In this document: positions 1-10,016 of the stretch, one piece after another
Layout: each line of letters starts with the position of its first letter
Position numbering within the stretch: position 1 is the first letter of the stretch
Source of the DNA: Liolophura sinensis
Taxonomy: Eukaryota; Mollusca; Polyplacophora; Chitonida; Chitonidae
Reading direction: 5' to 3'
DNA: 64,000 nt
Assembly: GCF_032854445.1 (NCBI RefSeq)
Contig: NC_088297.1
Span: 17,435,127-17,499,126 of the forward strand
Notes under the pieces: model-generated
Seen by the model: only the letters and a program-made list of their open reading frames with translations
Told to the model about the DNA's origin: nothing
Database searches by the model: none
Translations under genes and position numbers: made by a program

Positions 1-188
1 TGAAACGTACATGTAAGGAGGTATACAGAATATAGAAAACTAACTGACAAGGATTAGATTAATCTTCTGAACTACATTCCTGGGTGAATTTCGTTACCCA
101 ATGATGCTCTGCCAGTACAAGAAAAACAATGTTAAAAGATAGGCAAGTAGCCCTACTGTACCATGTAGCTGTGACATCACTTTGCACT

Positions 189-412
189 GATTTATTTGAT
201 TGCTACACTGTAATCAAGAATATATCACTTATATGATGGCAACCAGCATTATGGTGGGAAGAAACCGAGGAGAGCCCAGGGGAAGCTCACAACCAGGTTG
301 TGGAGAGGAAGCCAGCATGAGCTGGACTTGAACTCAAAGTGACCGCATCAGTGGGAGGCCCCTGAGTCATTGCACAACGCTGGCGTGGTAACCACCTCTG
401 CCACGGAGACCA
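189..412 (-). mobile_element. SINE-1, near full length
   Basis: SINE-1 is the main tRNA-derived family here. Its head has box A TGGCTCAGTTGGTTAGCGC and box B GAGTTCAAGTCC; the body has GTGGGTTTCCCC and CCTCCCACCATAATGCTGG; the tail is CAATCAAATAAATAAATAAA. This copy is diverged and reversed. Confidence 0.85.
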
Positions 413-1565
413 CCACTTTGCACTGGGATGTGAATCACGTCATTCTGTTGTTGTAATGACATAACTTGGAAAAAAAGTGTTTTGCTTCTGTGCCTACAGT
501 ACATGCACGAAATGCACAATACAACAGAGAGTGCAGCACATGGCATGTTTTATCCCCATGTGACAATGCATCCGAGTACCCATACTGTATTTCTCCACTG
601 CTAATACATTACATCAATGCTCAACGGAACTAGATGTAATTTACCCTGAAAACTACCAGGGGTCATTATCATGTGTTGTAACATGAACTGCGTATGTGTG
701 AATAAGTATATGTGTAACTGAGAACAATTACAGGTACATGAGTGTCAATGTTAGCATTCTGGTCGCACCGAGCTAATTGCCAGTATGAGGTCAGAGAAAT
801 ATTCAGCCTTTCAATTTAACACAGGTTATCTAAAATGTACACAAATATAAATTCACATAAAATTAATCTAAGTACTGAAAATGACCTTTTTAGAATTTCT
901 GACCTAACTTCATGATTTGAGCACTTTCGGCCTTATAGCATGTATGTTCGCAGTTGGGCACCAATTTTTTTATGCATGCAGGTACAACAAAATTACCTGT
1001 GTTTTAAACACTGTGCATGGTCAACCTAAAGTTTGGAGTTTAAGGAACGGCTTAAGTTTATGTAACTGTGACATTTTCTCAGTCCACAAGTTAAAGGGTT
1101 TGACAATTTAAAAACCTGATAGCAAGCATGTATGAAGAGTCTGTCAATGTAAACGAGAGAGGGTTTAAGTGTTGGACAGGATGGAAGAGTGGAGAAGCTA
1201 TCTGTTTTGTTCTTTGTGAGGTGGGGACGGTGGGGTAAATGGGGGACATTCCTGTCCCAGCTAATGTCAAGGGTAATGAAGCCCACAGAGGTGTAGCCCT
1301 GTACAGCCATACACAAAGGGTTTGCGTGTTATGCCGTAAAAAAAAAAAAGTTTATTTGTGCATTTGCCTGCAGGTGTTTGCAATCTTCCAAAGCCATATG
1401 TCATTTTCACTGCACACTTACATGTGTGACATTGACAATCCTGTTATAAACATACTAATCACGTTATTAATGGGAAAACCATGTACATCCTCCATGTACA
1501 TGTATCCTAAGCTCTGTTTCCATTTACCAGATTTTCATTGTATCAATATTTCAACATTAATTATT

Positions 1566-1714
1566 AGATTTATTTATTTGATTGGTGTTTTCGCTGTACT
1601 CAAGAATATTTCACTTATACGATGGTGGTCAGCATTATGGCGGGAGGAAACCGGGCAGAGCCCGGGGGAAACCCACCACCATCCGCAGGTTTCTGGAAGA
1701 CCTTCCCACGTTTA
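1566..1714 (-). mobile_element. SINE-1, 3' fragment
   Basis: Tail and body of SINE-1 (TTTATTTATTTGATTGG to CCTTCCCACG); the tRNA-like head is absent. Confidence 0.85.
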
Positions 1715-1856
1715 ATTATTATAGCGCAATTTTCAAAAGTGCATGAATCCAATGAGTCTAACATGTTATGAAGTGTATACTATTTTACACAAAACTCTTC
1801 TGGAACATACCTCTACACACACATTCAATTACAGGCTTCTGCATACCCCAAACAAA

Positions 1857-1968
1857 TTTTTTTTTTATTTTATTTTATTTTGTATTTGTGTTTTAAGTCA
1901 TACTCACCATTTTAGTCATATGACAGCACCCAGCATTAAGGCTGGAGGAAAACGAGCAGAACAGAGAA
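1857..1968 (-). mobile_element. SINE-1, degenerate fragment
   Basis: T-rich tail followed by CATACTCACCATTTTAGTCA and AGCATTAAGGCTGGAGGAAA, a diverged SINE-1 body. Confidence 0.5.
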
Positions 1969-2968
1969 ATGCCCAGACACATGCAAAGACAGCCCCCACA
2001 CCCACTGAATAGTCAATACTTGATTTTACTCGTCCTATACAAATCTGACATTTGCTAGAAAAAGTCAGAGCTTTATACTGCCGATAAGTTTGCGAAGAAG
2101 ATCTTGTACTAGGAATGTCTCATGATTCTGGCTAAAAATCATGATATCATACCATCAGGTACACAGTGTGAAGTGTTCCATTATACATGTACCTAACAAG
2201 TACACATGTACTGTACAGTCTGCTGTTCAAGGCAACACTGTGATCCTCATAACTGCACTAAAAGTTCTTCCTTCAGATACCAGAGTGTTAATGAATTTGG
2301 GTACTTATGTCCCTGTGAATTAGAACATCACCCTCCTGTGTTACAAGCCCCATGATCTGGCTCAATAACATCAGGCTACACTGTTGGGGTAAAAACCAGG
2401 TTAGAATGGGATCAGCCCTCCCAAAAAAAATCAATCAGGGAGAAATATGTGCCTGATATGGCAACACAACAGATTTCCCCATGTATAAATGCCAACATGG
2501 CTGATAATGTCGGAACAGGCATACCGTACAACAGATACTAGAGAAAGTACAGTCAAGCGTTGGTTTTAATCATCAACATTTGATTATAAAATATTTCGGC
2601 CATGTTTGTACAGAAACAGAAGCAAAACATTGTTCGAATTCTACCAGAATGTGTTTCAGTCTCAGTATAAAATTAGATTATTGTTTGTTCTACATCTTAC
2701 TGCACATATTGATTACATGGGGCTATGTCATGTATCTCTGTCAGCACATGTGCGCTGATATTGCACATTATTGATCAAATGCCACAATCACTCATAATTA
2801 GCCAATCAGAAATAGGTTTTTACTCTAGTACTGCTGTAACATTTTTGAGCATCACAATGCTGAGTGTTCCGAAAGGAATTCAAGAGCACATAGAAATGAA
2901 GGAGGCTATCCACTAATACTCATGTACATTTGGGTTTTCTGCTTTAGACAGCCACATGCCACTACACT

Positions 2969-3136
2969 AATTCTTCAACATTTTCGCATATGAAAGCGCA
3001 ATTTAGGTACATTTTTAATTTGATTTTGGAGACAGAATTAAGTTGGCTGGGTTGGCCAATTTCAGGGCTTCACAAAAAGAGGAACATGCTTGAATAAACA
3101 CATTGCAAACATGTGAAAAGGCTGAAGAATTACAGT
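2969..3136 (+). mobile_element. MITE-A copy 1
   Basis: MITE-A is a ~170-210-bp family with inverted ends (TTCTTCAACCTTTTCGCATA and its reverse complement) around a core TTTGATTTTGGAGACA...TTGGCCAATTTCAGGGCTTC. This copy has both ends. Confidence 0.75.
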
Positions 3137-3352
3137 AGTTTATTGTACATCCTGATGATGTTAAACTCATATTAGCATCCAGTCATTTCCTTTTGTGCTC
3201 CATCTCAAATTAAAAACTCTTAGCTGGATCAGCAAAATCTAAGTACGGGATACAAATGTCAAATTTACATGTACATGTGCTTGATTTGGGTTTCAGTTAA
3301 TGCTGTACCAAAAAATTTTTGCCATTTGGAAAATGTCAGACTGGAAGGTCAT

Positions 3353-3516
3353 GTCAAAGACAACAAGATGACATTGCCACCCACTTACAGAACGTCAAAG
3401 ACAACAAGATGACACTCCCACCCACTTACAGAACATCAAAGACAACAAGATGACACTCCCACCCACTTACAGAACATCAAAGACAACAAGATGACAGTCC
3501 CACCCACTTACAGAAC
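3353..3516. repeat. Tandem repeat, 4 copies of 41 bp
   Basis: Unit begins GTCAAAGACAACAAGATGAC and ends CCACCCACTTACAGAAC. Confidence 0.95.
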
Positions 3517-5137
3517 AATGAGCAGTACTTCACAAACATGACAGACATTGGAAAGAAGAGAGGTCACATCATAATTTTCTGATTTTAACAATTAAATTGA
3601 GAAAATATTTCCTACAACACGTTTTATTTTGAAAAACTAGAGCCCAAGAGCTGTAAAATGAGTCCATTGCTTTTCTTCCATTTTTATTTTTCTTATAACT
3701 AATGACCAACTGTCTTCTAGTACAATTCACTGGTCTTCTCCACCCGCAAAGGGCCTGTCAGTTATTCCCTCTGTAATGGAGGATCTGGCCCCACCTCATT
3801 ATGACATGACTTTAAAGAGAATGGATTGCACCAGAACGTCATATTATGATATACTGCGAGACTGTAGACATTTTCAGGAAATTGTTTTGGCCACTTAAGC
3901 CGTTATCATTTCTATTTGTTCGTTAGTGTGAGTGTGAAAATCTTCATTATTTGCATCACTGCTGTATACGGCAACAGATCAAGGTAACATATCATCATAC
4001 ATGCTTTGGTCCTTAAGTTATATAGCTGTATCTCAAAATATATGTAAGTACAAATATGGCAAGGACACATAAAATACATGTACCATCTGTCAACCTTTTT
4101 TTCAATCTTTTCAGGATTAAGTCCTACTGTTCATCACATACAGCAAACATAATTAACAGCTCATTCCACAATTTGACACACAACTTCTTCAACGGATCAT
4201 GAAAAACTTTGTGTAATAAGTTTGTTGGCATTCACGCAATTAGGAAGATCAACTATTGGGCAGAAACTCAAGGGGTGGAGCAGTGCTACAGATAATTTGT
4301 GCGGTACTCCCTATTTTTCCAAGAGAGGGAGTACTCATTAAGCCTACCGCAGTACACATTTTTTGAAAATACTCAACACTTCACTATTTTCGGTTCCCCA
4401 GTAATACACCTGGACAGTGTGAAGTTGATAGAGTGAAGGGGATTGAGAAAATCGAAAGACATACATGCACATACATGTAAAGGCTTACCCGTACAGAGAT
4501 TCTTGTTGTTACATACAGGATTACAAATATATATATGTACATGTTGATTGACCAGAATTATTACTTGTAACACTCTCGAATAAATTAATTATTTCAGCTA
4601 TTCCTCATGATGTATTAATCTGAATAAGTAATCTGAATAGGCCTATATTTATTTATTACACCTCAACCTGTAGGCCTAATGGGTTTATTCCAATAACTCA
4701 CACAAACATTCACTGACAACTTTACCTTTTCATTTTGTTTTGATAGGAGTTGCAGTATTATTTCATTCGGAAACTTGCCTTATGCGAATGGTAATTTTTT
4801 TGACCTGGCGAAACATTTCTGTATACACGAACAACTGCCTTTTTGAGGTCAAACAAAAATCCACTTGTTGTGCTAAATCCAAACGTAGGCAACCATTAGA
4901 GGACAAAAATGTATTATTTGTACTTTATTTATTGACAATATATAGTATGAATCTAAAGGGTTTCTGAACACTAGCTATTTTTGAGATCGTATTTCGTCGC
5001 ATTAGCGTCTCTCCTCAGAAATCACCAATACATCTACAAGTTGGAAACTACACGCTCGATGATATTTTAACACAGCACAAATAACTGACGACCGGTGTAG
5101 AATTAAAACCATTCATTAGGAGCGATATTAGGATGAT

Positions 5138-5257
5138 TTAATGCAGTACAGTAGCAGAACTTGTTGTATAGTAATCCATTTGTTTCTTAGCCTTTGTTGC
5201 ATCTTCTTCATAGGAAACACTAGAGAACATCACAAATACAAATATCACGGTAGTCAT
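5138..5257 (-). CDS. 39-residue ORF with N-terminal hydrophobic segment
   Basis: Reads MTTVIFVFVMFSSVSYEEDA, then a charged and Tyr/Thr-rich tail ending ATVLH and TAA. It could be a small membrane or secreted peptide, or the last exon of a minus-strand gene. There is no neighbour to confirm it, and an ORF of this size is expected by chance. Confidence 0.15.
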   Translation of the reverse strand: MTTVIFVFVMFSSVSYEEDATKAKKQMDYYTTSSATVLH

Positions 5258-6473
5258 TCTCCACGTCTACGGGTTGTGGTACATGAGCCTTTGCTGTAAC
5301 CTTCAGTTTCTGAAAACTAACATGTTGTGGAGAGCATCACGCACGTAAACTACTTTGGAGATCTTTCATTTTGACAGGGCTGTTTACTTTAAATCTCACA
5401 TGTACACTATGGACTGATCAGGAATTTAGGCATACACACAAATCGTTATGCTTATTCAGTACGTTCTGTTTTAATTTTAGAAACGTATCATTTAATTTTT
5501 AAGCACATTTACACCTGCACACCTCTTATCCGTAGCACTCGGGTCAAGGTCAAATGATATACCTGCCCTCTGATAACTTCCACATTCTTTATTTTCACCA
5601 TTTTGGTGACTAACAAAGCCCTTGATTGCCGTAAGGTAGGCATTAATTTTTTTAGGAGCAGTTAAATACATGAACGTAAGCTACCTTACATGGCGTAAAT
5701 CTTTTTGATGCATACGTTATCGCGATCAAGGTACTGACTAATATGTGACATTTACTGCTACGATCCTCAAAATAGCGCATTCTATAACCTTTCGTGACAC
5801 AAAGCTAAACAAATAATAAATGATAGCAAGACTCCTAACATAACTAAAATTTTAATTTAATGCTTAATCATAACATAAAAATCCCAACCAAACAATGAAA
5901 AAGCTCACAAAAGGAAGCTAATATTTCACCATCACACACGGTCTATTTCATTAAGCGCACTGACTGGTTGTACTTGGGTGAAACTACTTCTGGCAAGTTC
6001 TTCACATTTTTTCATGCCTCTATAATGGGCCTCTGGTTATTTTCACCAATACATCCTTTAAAAAGAAGGAATCCCTCATGGAAGATTAGAAATTTAACTT
6101 TATGAACTCTGAAGTCCTAGAAGAAGTCACTGCAGCTACGTACATGTACATTGTATACAACCCTACCCTAGCAGGCAGTCATTGCAGAGGCTGTTAGGCT
6201 TTATGAAAGTACAAGAATTTGTACCCAAAATCATAAATGTTATTCAGAATCAATCATTTACATGTTGTCATGAATTTGATTTAATTTTTCAACTGATAAA
6301 ATGAGCATTTGACAATACACAATAATTTTATATAAAAATTTAATTTCAAAGAGTGCTATGCATATCTTCTTACATACTATTGCTACTAGAACATTAATTC
6401 TTTGGATCTAATGATCAGACTGGTCTACCATATGACTATGTCAAACCGCACAAAAGAAGAACGAGTGAATGCT

Positions 6474-6818
6474 TCAGGTTTAACGTCGTACTTAATTTTT
6501 CAGTCATATGACAATGAAGGAGTCCATAGAGTGCATGTAATATGCCTCCTTTGGTGCAGGACTGATTTCGACTGCTCTTTTATCTAGTGCTGCTTCACTG
6601 AGACAATTTACCGAAGGCAAGTAAGCCTCCCCACCCGAACCATTATACTCATATGGGTCAACCAGTCATTGCTCTATACCCTTAATGCTGAAGGCCAAGC
6701 GAGGAAACTACAACTTCCTCTTTTAAGGTCTTAGGTGTTACCCGGCCCAGGATTGACCCTAGATCTAGCGCTCCCTGAAGTGGGCGCTCTACCAACTGAG
6801 CCACTGGGGACGGTCAAA
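6474..6818 (-). mobile_element. SINE-2, full length
   Basis: A second tRNA-derived family. On the minus strand the head reads AGTGGCTCAGTTGGTAGAGC, with box B as GGGTCAATCCTGG; the body has CTTAAAAGAGGAAGTTGTAG and GCAGCACTAGATAAAAGAGC; the end is GACTGAAAAATTAAGTACGA. Confidence 0.88.
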
Positions 6819-8150
6819 CAAAAAAAAAAAGAGGCATGTAAAACTTAAGTCTGCACTGGAATACAGCCCTAAGTTTGACCTTTCAATCTTTGACCTTTGA
6901 CCTAAAAACAATGCTGTCAGCCAAATCTGAGCCAGTCAGTTGTCAAACCCAGTCACTTATAAGCTGATAAATGCATATATATATACACAACATTACAGCT
7001 TGTTATGTGCAGTGCATGCTCACTACTGGTGTGCAAATGTATAGTGTAATACCAGCTTAAAACTTGAACATGTAGAAGTAGAAGTAGCAAGTGTCAGTCT
7101 TGCCAAGATCTACACAAATGGTACCAGTCCATGGATGTTCACAGAACAGAAATATTTCACTCCACAGACCTGAACTCCAGTTATTTTAACCAATTACTTT
7201 ACAACAAGTCTGTAAAACATCACATCAGAGTTATACATGTATACAAAGATTTTCTTTTTTTTTTAAACAGTTTTCTGTAAAAACAATTGTTAAAAGACCA
7301 GAAATAATTTAACTCGATTAGTAGATTCACCAACGCCACATGTTTCAATTTAAATATTAAATCACTCTACAAACTTGTACCATGCATTTGAATTGTGTAC
7401 ACTTTTCTTTAAGAACCAAGTCAATAATGCAATCAGCTCTTGTCGAGTCATTTTAAAATGATTGGGAAATTCATCAATGATCCAGAACTTCAGTTATATA
7501 TATATATGAATGAAACTATTAATAATGCTATGTACATTATACTCATGTGACTCTTACAGCATGGGAGCAGACATAGTTCATAAAATCATTCATCAATAAA
7601 CATTTAACGCCCATTTGGGCTCAACGAAGATATTTTTAAAATTACATTTTAATTGTTACTGAAAAAGGTGAAATAATGGCAACATCAATAAATAGATTTA
7701 ACATGTTTGTAACTTACACTGAATTCAATTTTGACTTCCATCGATATTTTCACATACATGTGAGAACTACACAAAAAAGCACTTGATAAACACAGTAAAT
7801 GTGGTGACGAATCGTAAATAGAGAAGACAAGAGAAGACGGTCGCAAAAAAATGAGAGAAGCTGGGTTTGCTCAGAAATGGTCCAGCATCGTACATTGGCT
7901 GGTTTCCAAAAGGCGAGAGTGAATTTCGTTGGATTCCGCCTAAATCAAAACACTAGCTCTATATCATTTGAATAGACGGACAGAAGCAAGTAGTTAGAGA
8001 CACTGTGCAGTAATTTCAACCATTTCCTGAGATTAAATACAGTTTGTTCGTAATTTTTTTTTCTAAAGCAGAGACAACTTACCTCGGTCACTTTTCACAC
8101 AGGAAGCTGCGTCTGCTTGCCACAGCCCAAGGTATGACGGGAATGCATTC

Positions 8151-8293
8151 AGGGGAAGTAATCCGTGCGCCTTCACCCGCAAACTAACTCTTAAATCAGT
8201 TACCTCCCCTGATTCTATCCAATTGTCTTTGCTAGGGGAGGTAATCAACGCGTCTTCATCCACAAAATAACTTTCAAATCACTTACCTCCCCT
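8151..8293. repeat. Two short hairpin units with AGGGGAGGTAA ends
   Basis: Unit 1: CAGGGGAAGTAA (8151) to TTACCTCCCCTG (8211). Unit 2: AGGGGAGGTAA (8235) to TTACCTCCCCTG (8292). The intervals share CACCCGCAAACTAACT / CATCCACAAAATAACT. The motif resembles a repeat word common in mollusc genomes. Confidence 0.6.
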
Positions 8294-8844
8294 GGTCATA
8301 CAACGTACATATGAGAAGGGAAATACATTGTAATCCAAAAATTCTGGCTAACATAAAGTCATTCTCACACGGCCATCTCCCTACTTTGAAATAACCGGTT
8401 GACTTATCTTTACGGTTTTTATGAAAAACCTCTTAAAATGTCTTTCAAATATCTTCTGTAATAAAAGAAAAAGCCAAAGTTTCTCAAAAGATAAGAGCAA
8501 GGTCATTCATTCAGTGATAGGCCTCCCCCACTCCCCGAAAGAGCCTCATCGGCCTGGGAGTGACGTCATGCTATGAATATTCATGAGTGTCAGTAGACTA
8601 ATCACTATGAGATGTTGGATGCACATTGTATGTCACAAGGGTAAAGTATTATGAACTTTTGTATGAGGTTTGATTTCGAAAGTAGCTGTTCTATTCGTGG
8701 TTTCGTCATGCAGATATGTCGGACTTCCTGCTAATTATGTCACCGACAGTTTTCAACCAAATTTCTGCCAGAAAGCGTCCATGAAAACGGCGGGAAAGTC
8801 CGTCAAGTTGGAAGATCACTCGTATTTAATATAAGGACAACCTG

Positions 8845-9072
8845 TTATGGAGCAGCAACAACAACAACGACGACGACAGCCACAATAGTCATGGTCGTAA
8901 TGTCTGAATGCAGCTGGTTTAAATTTTTGAAGACGTCAAGAGTGCTATTTGGGAGTGAAAACCCTTCCGAATTTTCGTTTAGAGACAAATACATTTCAGG
9001 TAAGACAAGAATGTAAGACGGTGTGTTATGCATCTCTGTAGCACTATCTAGTTCATCCAGACGCTCGGCCAT
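8845..9072 (-). CDS. Candidate first exon of a divergent gene, unrecognised
   Basis: Minus-strand ORF of 75 residues starting MAERLDELDSATEMHNTPSY, with mixed, protein-like composition up to about residue 60 and then a valine run encoded by GTC/GTT triplets. It sits head-to-head with the TDRD7-like gene, about 0.9 kb from its ATG. I found no good splice donor inside the ORF and recognise no family, so it may be a single short ORF or chance. Confidence 0.25.
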   Translation of the reverse strand: MAERLDELDSATEMHNTPSYILVLPEMYLSLNENSEGFSLPNSTLDVFKNLNQLHSDITTMTIVAVVVVVVVAAP

Positions 9073-9322
9073 CGTGCTTTCCTAAATTTCTTACTTTCAT
9101 TATTATGCTGTTTACTTAGCGTTATTCGCTGACCTTTTCGACTAGCAGGCATCAAGCCACTGCTGTGTGCCAGACTGAAATTTGTTTACATTGAATGATG
9201 GAAACTTAAAACAATGCCGGGTGGGATGGGCCATTGTTTTCTCACTTCGACCGATAGTCTGGTTGAAAACACCATATACAACGTATACAAAGAAGTAGTA
9301 TCCAGATCAGACCAGGAAGTGG

Positions 9323-9329
9323 TATAAAA
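9323..9329 (+). promoter_or_regulatory. Candidate TATA box upstream of TDRD7-like gene
   Basis: TATAAAA about 0.7 kb before the coding start, inside a repeat-free stretch. If it is used, transcription would start near 9350 and a 5' UTR intron would have to be removed to reach the acceptor at 9864 or 9932. One seven-base motif is weak evidence. Confidence 0.25.
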
Positions 9330-9451
9330 AGAAGTTCATTAAACAAGTTATAATGCTACAAGTGCAAGTTTAAAGATTTATACATGGACTCATGACATTG
9401 ATAAACAGCACACTGCACAAGTCCATATAAATAAACTGTACTTCCAGGTTG

Positions 9452-9575
9452 AATGTTTATTTATTTATTTTATTGCTGTTTTATGCCATACTCGCCATAT
9501 TTCACTTGTATGACGACGGGCAGCGTTATGGTGGGAGGAAACTGAGCAAAGCCCAGGGCAAGCCCACAATCATTG
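9452..9575 (-). mobile_element. SINE-1, 3' fragment in TDRD7 promoter region
   Basis: TTTATTTATTT tail, then ATGCCATACTCGCCATATTT and GGTGGGAGGAAACTGAGCAA; no head. Confidence 0.8.
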
Positions 9576-9841
9576 AAGACCTGTTCTCTTCCGCCAATTT
9601 TGTTTAGATATTGTGTTACACATTTTATAAGTCACATGAAGGAAAGCTCCCCAGTAACCGCTCAAAAGTTGGTTTACACTGCCTACATGGCCTAGACTCA
9701 CAAGTTTCCTCCACCAGTCTTGTAAGGCTAAATAATCATGAGCTAAAATATATTAAGATATGTAAGATTTCTCTTTACTTAGAGGGATGCTGCATTTTTC
9801 TTATGTTTATTTATTTAGAACCTGAATGCTGTGTTCACACT

Positions 9842-9972
9842 CTTGTTGTTTTTCTTTCCTTTAGATGATCAGACTTGTTGACTTGGAGAGGTAAAACAAT
9901 GCTACATACTCTTGTGTTGTTCTTTCCTCTAGATTATCAGACTGTTTGACTTGTAGAAGTAAAACATTACAA
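9842..9972 (+). repeat. Tandem duplication carrying two splice-acceptor-like sites
   Basis: Two ~68-bp copies, each with a pyrimidine tract followed by TTAG or CTAG (AG at 9863-9864 and 9931-9932), then near-identical sequence (ATGATCAGACTTGTTGACTT versus ATTATCAGACTGTTTGACTT). Both lie just before the TDRD7 start codon and could act as alternative 5' UTR acceptors. In copy 1 the downstream GAG-GTAAAA resembles a donor; in copy 2 it is mutated to AAGTAAAA. Confidence 0.55.
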
Positions 9973-10016
9973 CAAAACATTTAACTCCATAAGTGGAAAA
10001 CAGATAGACGTCAAAG

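Larger units (their letters stand above)
413..8844. other. Intergenic region left of TDRD7, mostly unassigned
   Basis: Apart from the repeats listed separately I see no supportable gene here. Small items: a perfect DR1 nuclear-receptor-type motif TGACCTTTGACCT at 6891-6903, a CRE-like TGACGTCA at 8561-8568 followed by the palindrome ATGAATATTCAT (8573-8584), and CAA/CGA triplets at 8853-8880. Long ORFs in 900-2900 are AT-rich chance frames. Confidence 0.5.

Noticed and set aside
3722-3762. Minus-strand possible last exon ending RPFAGGEDQ with AATAAA downstream
   Set aside because: Only 14 codons, no recognised family and no matching upstream exon; too short to support.
6891-6903. DR1 nuclear-receptor motif TGACCTTTGACCT
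   Set aside because: Perfect motif but 3 kb from any supported start and expected by chance at low frequency; kept only as a note.
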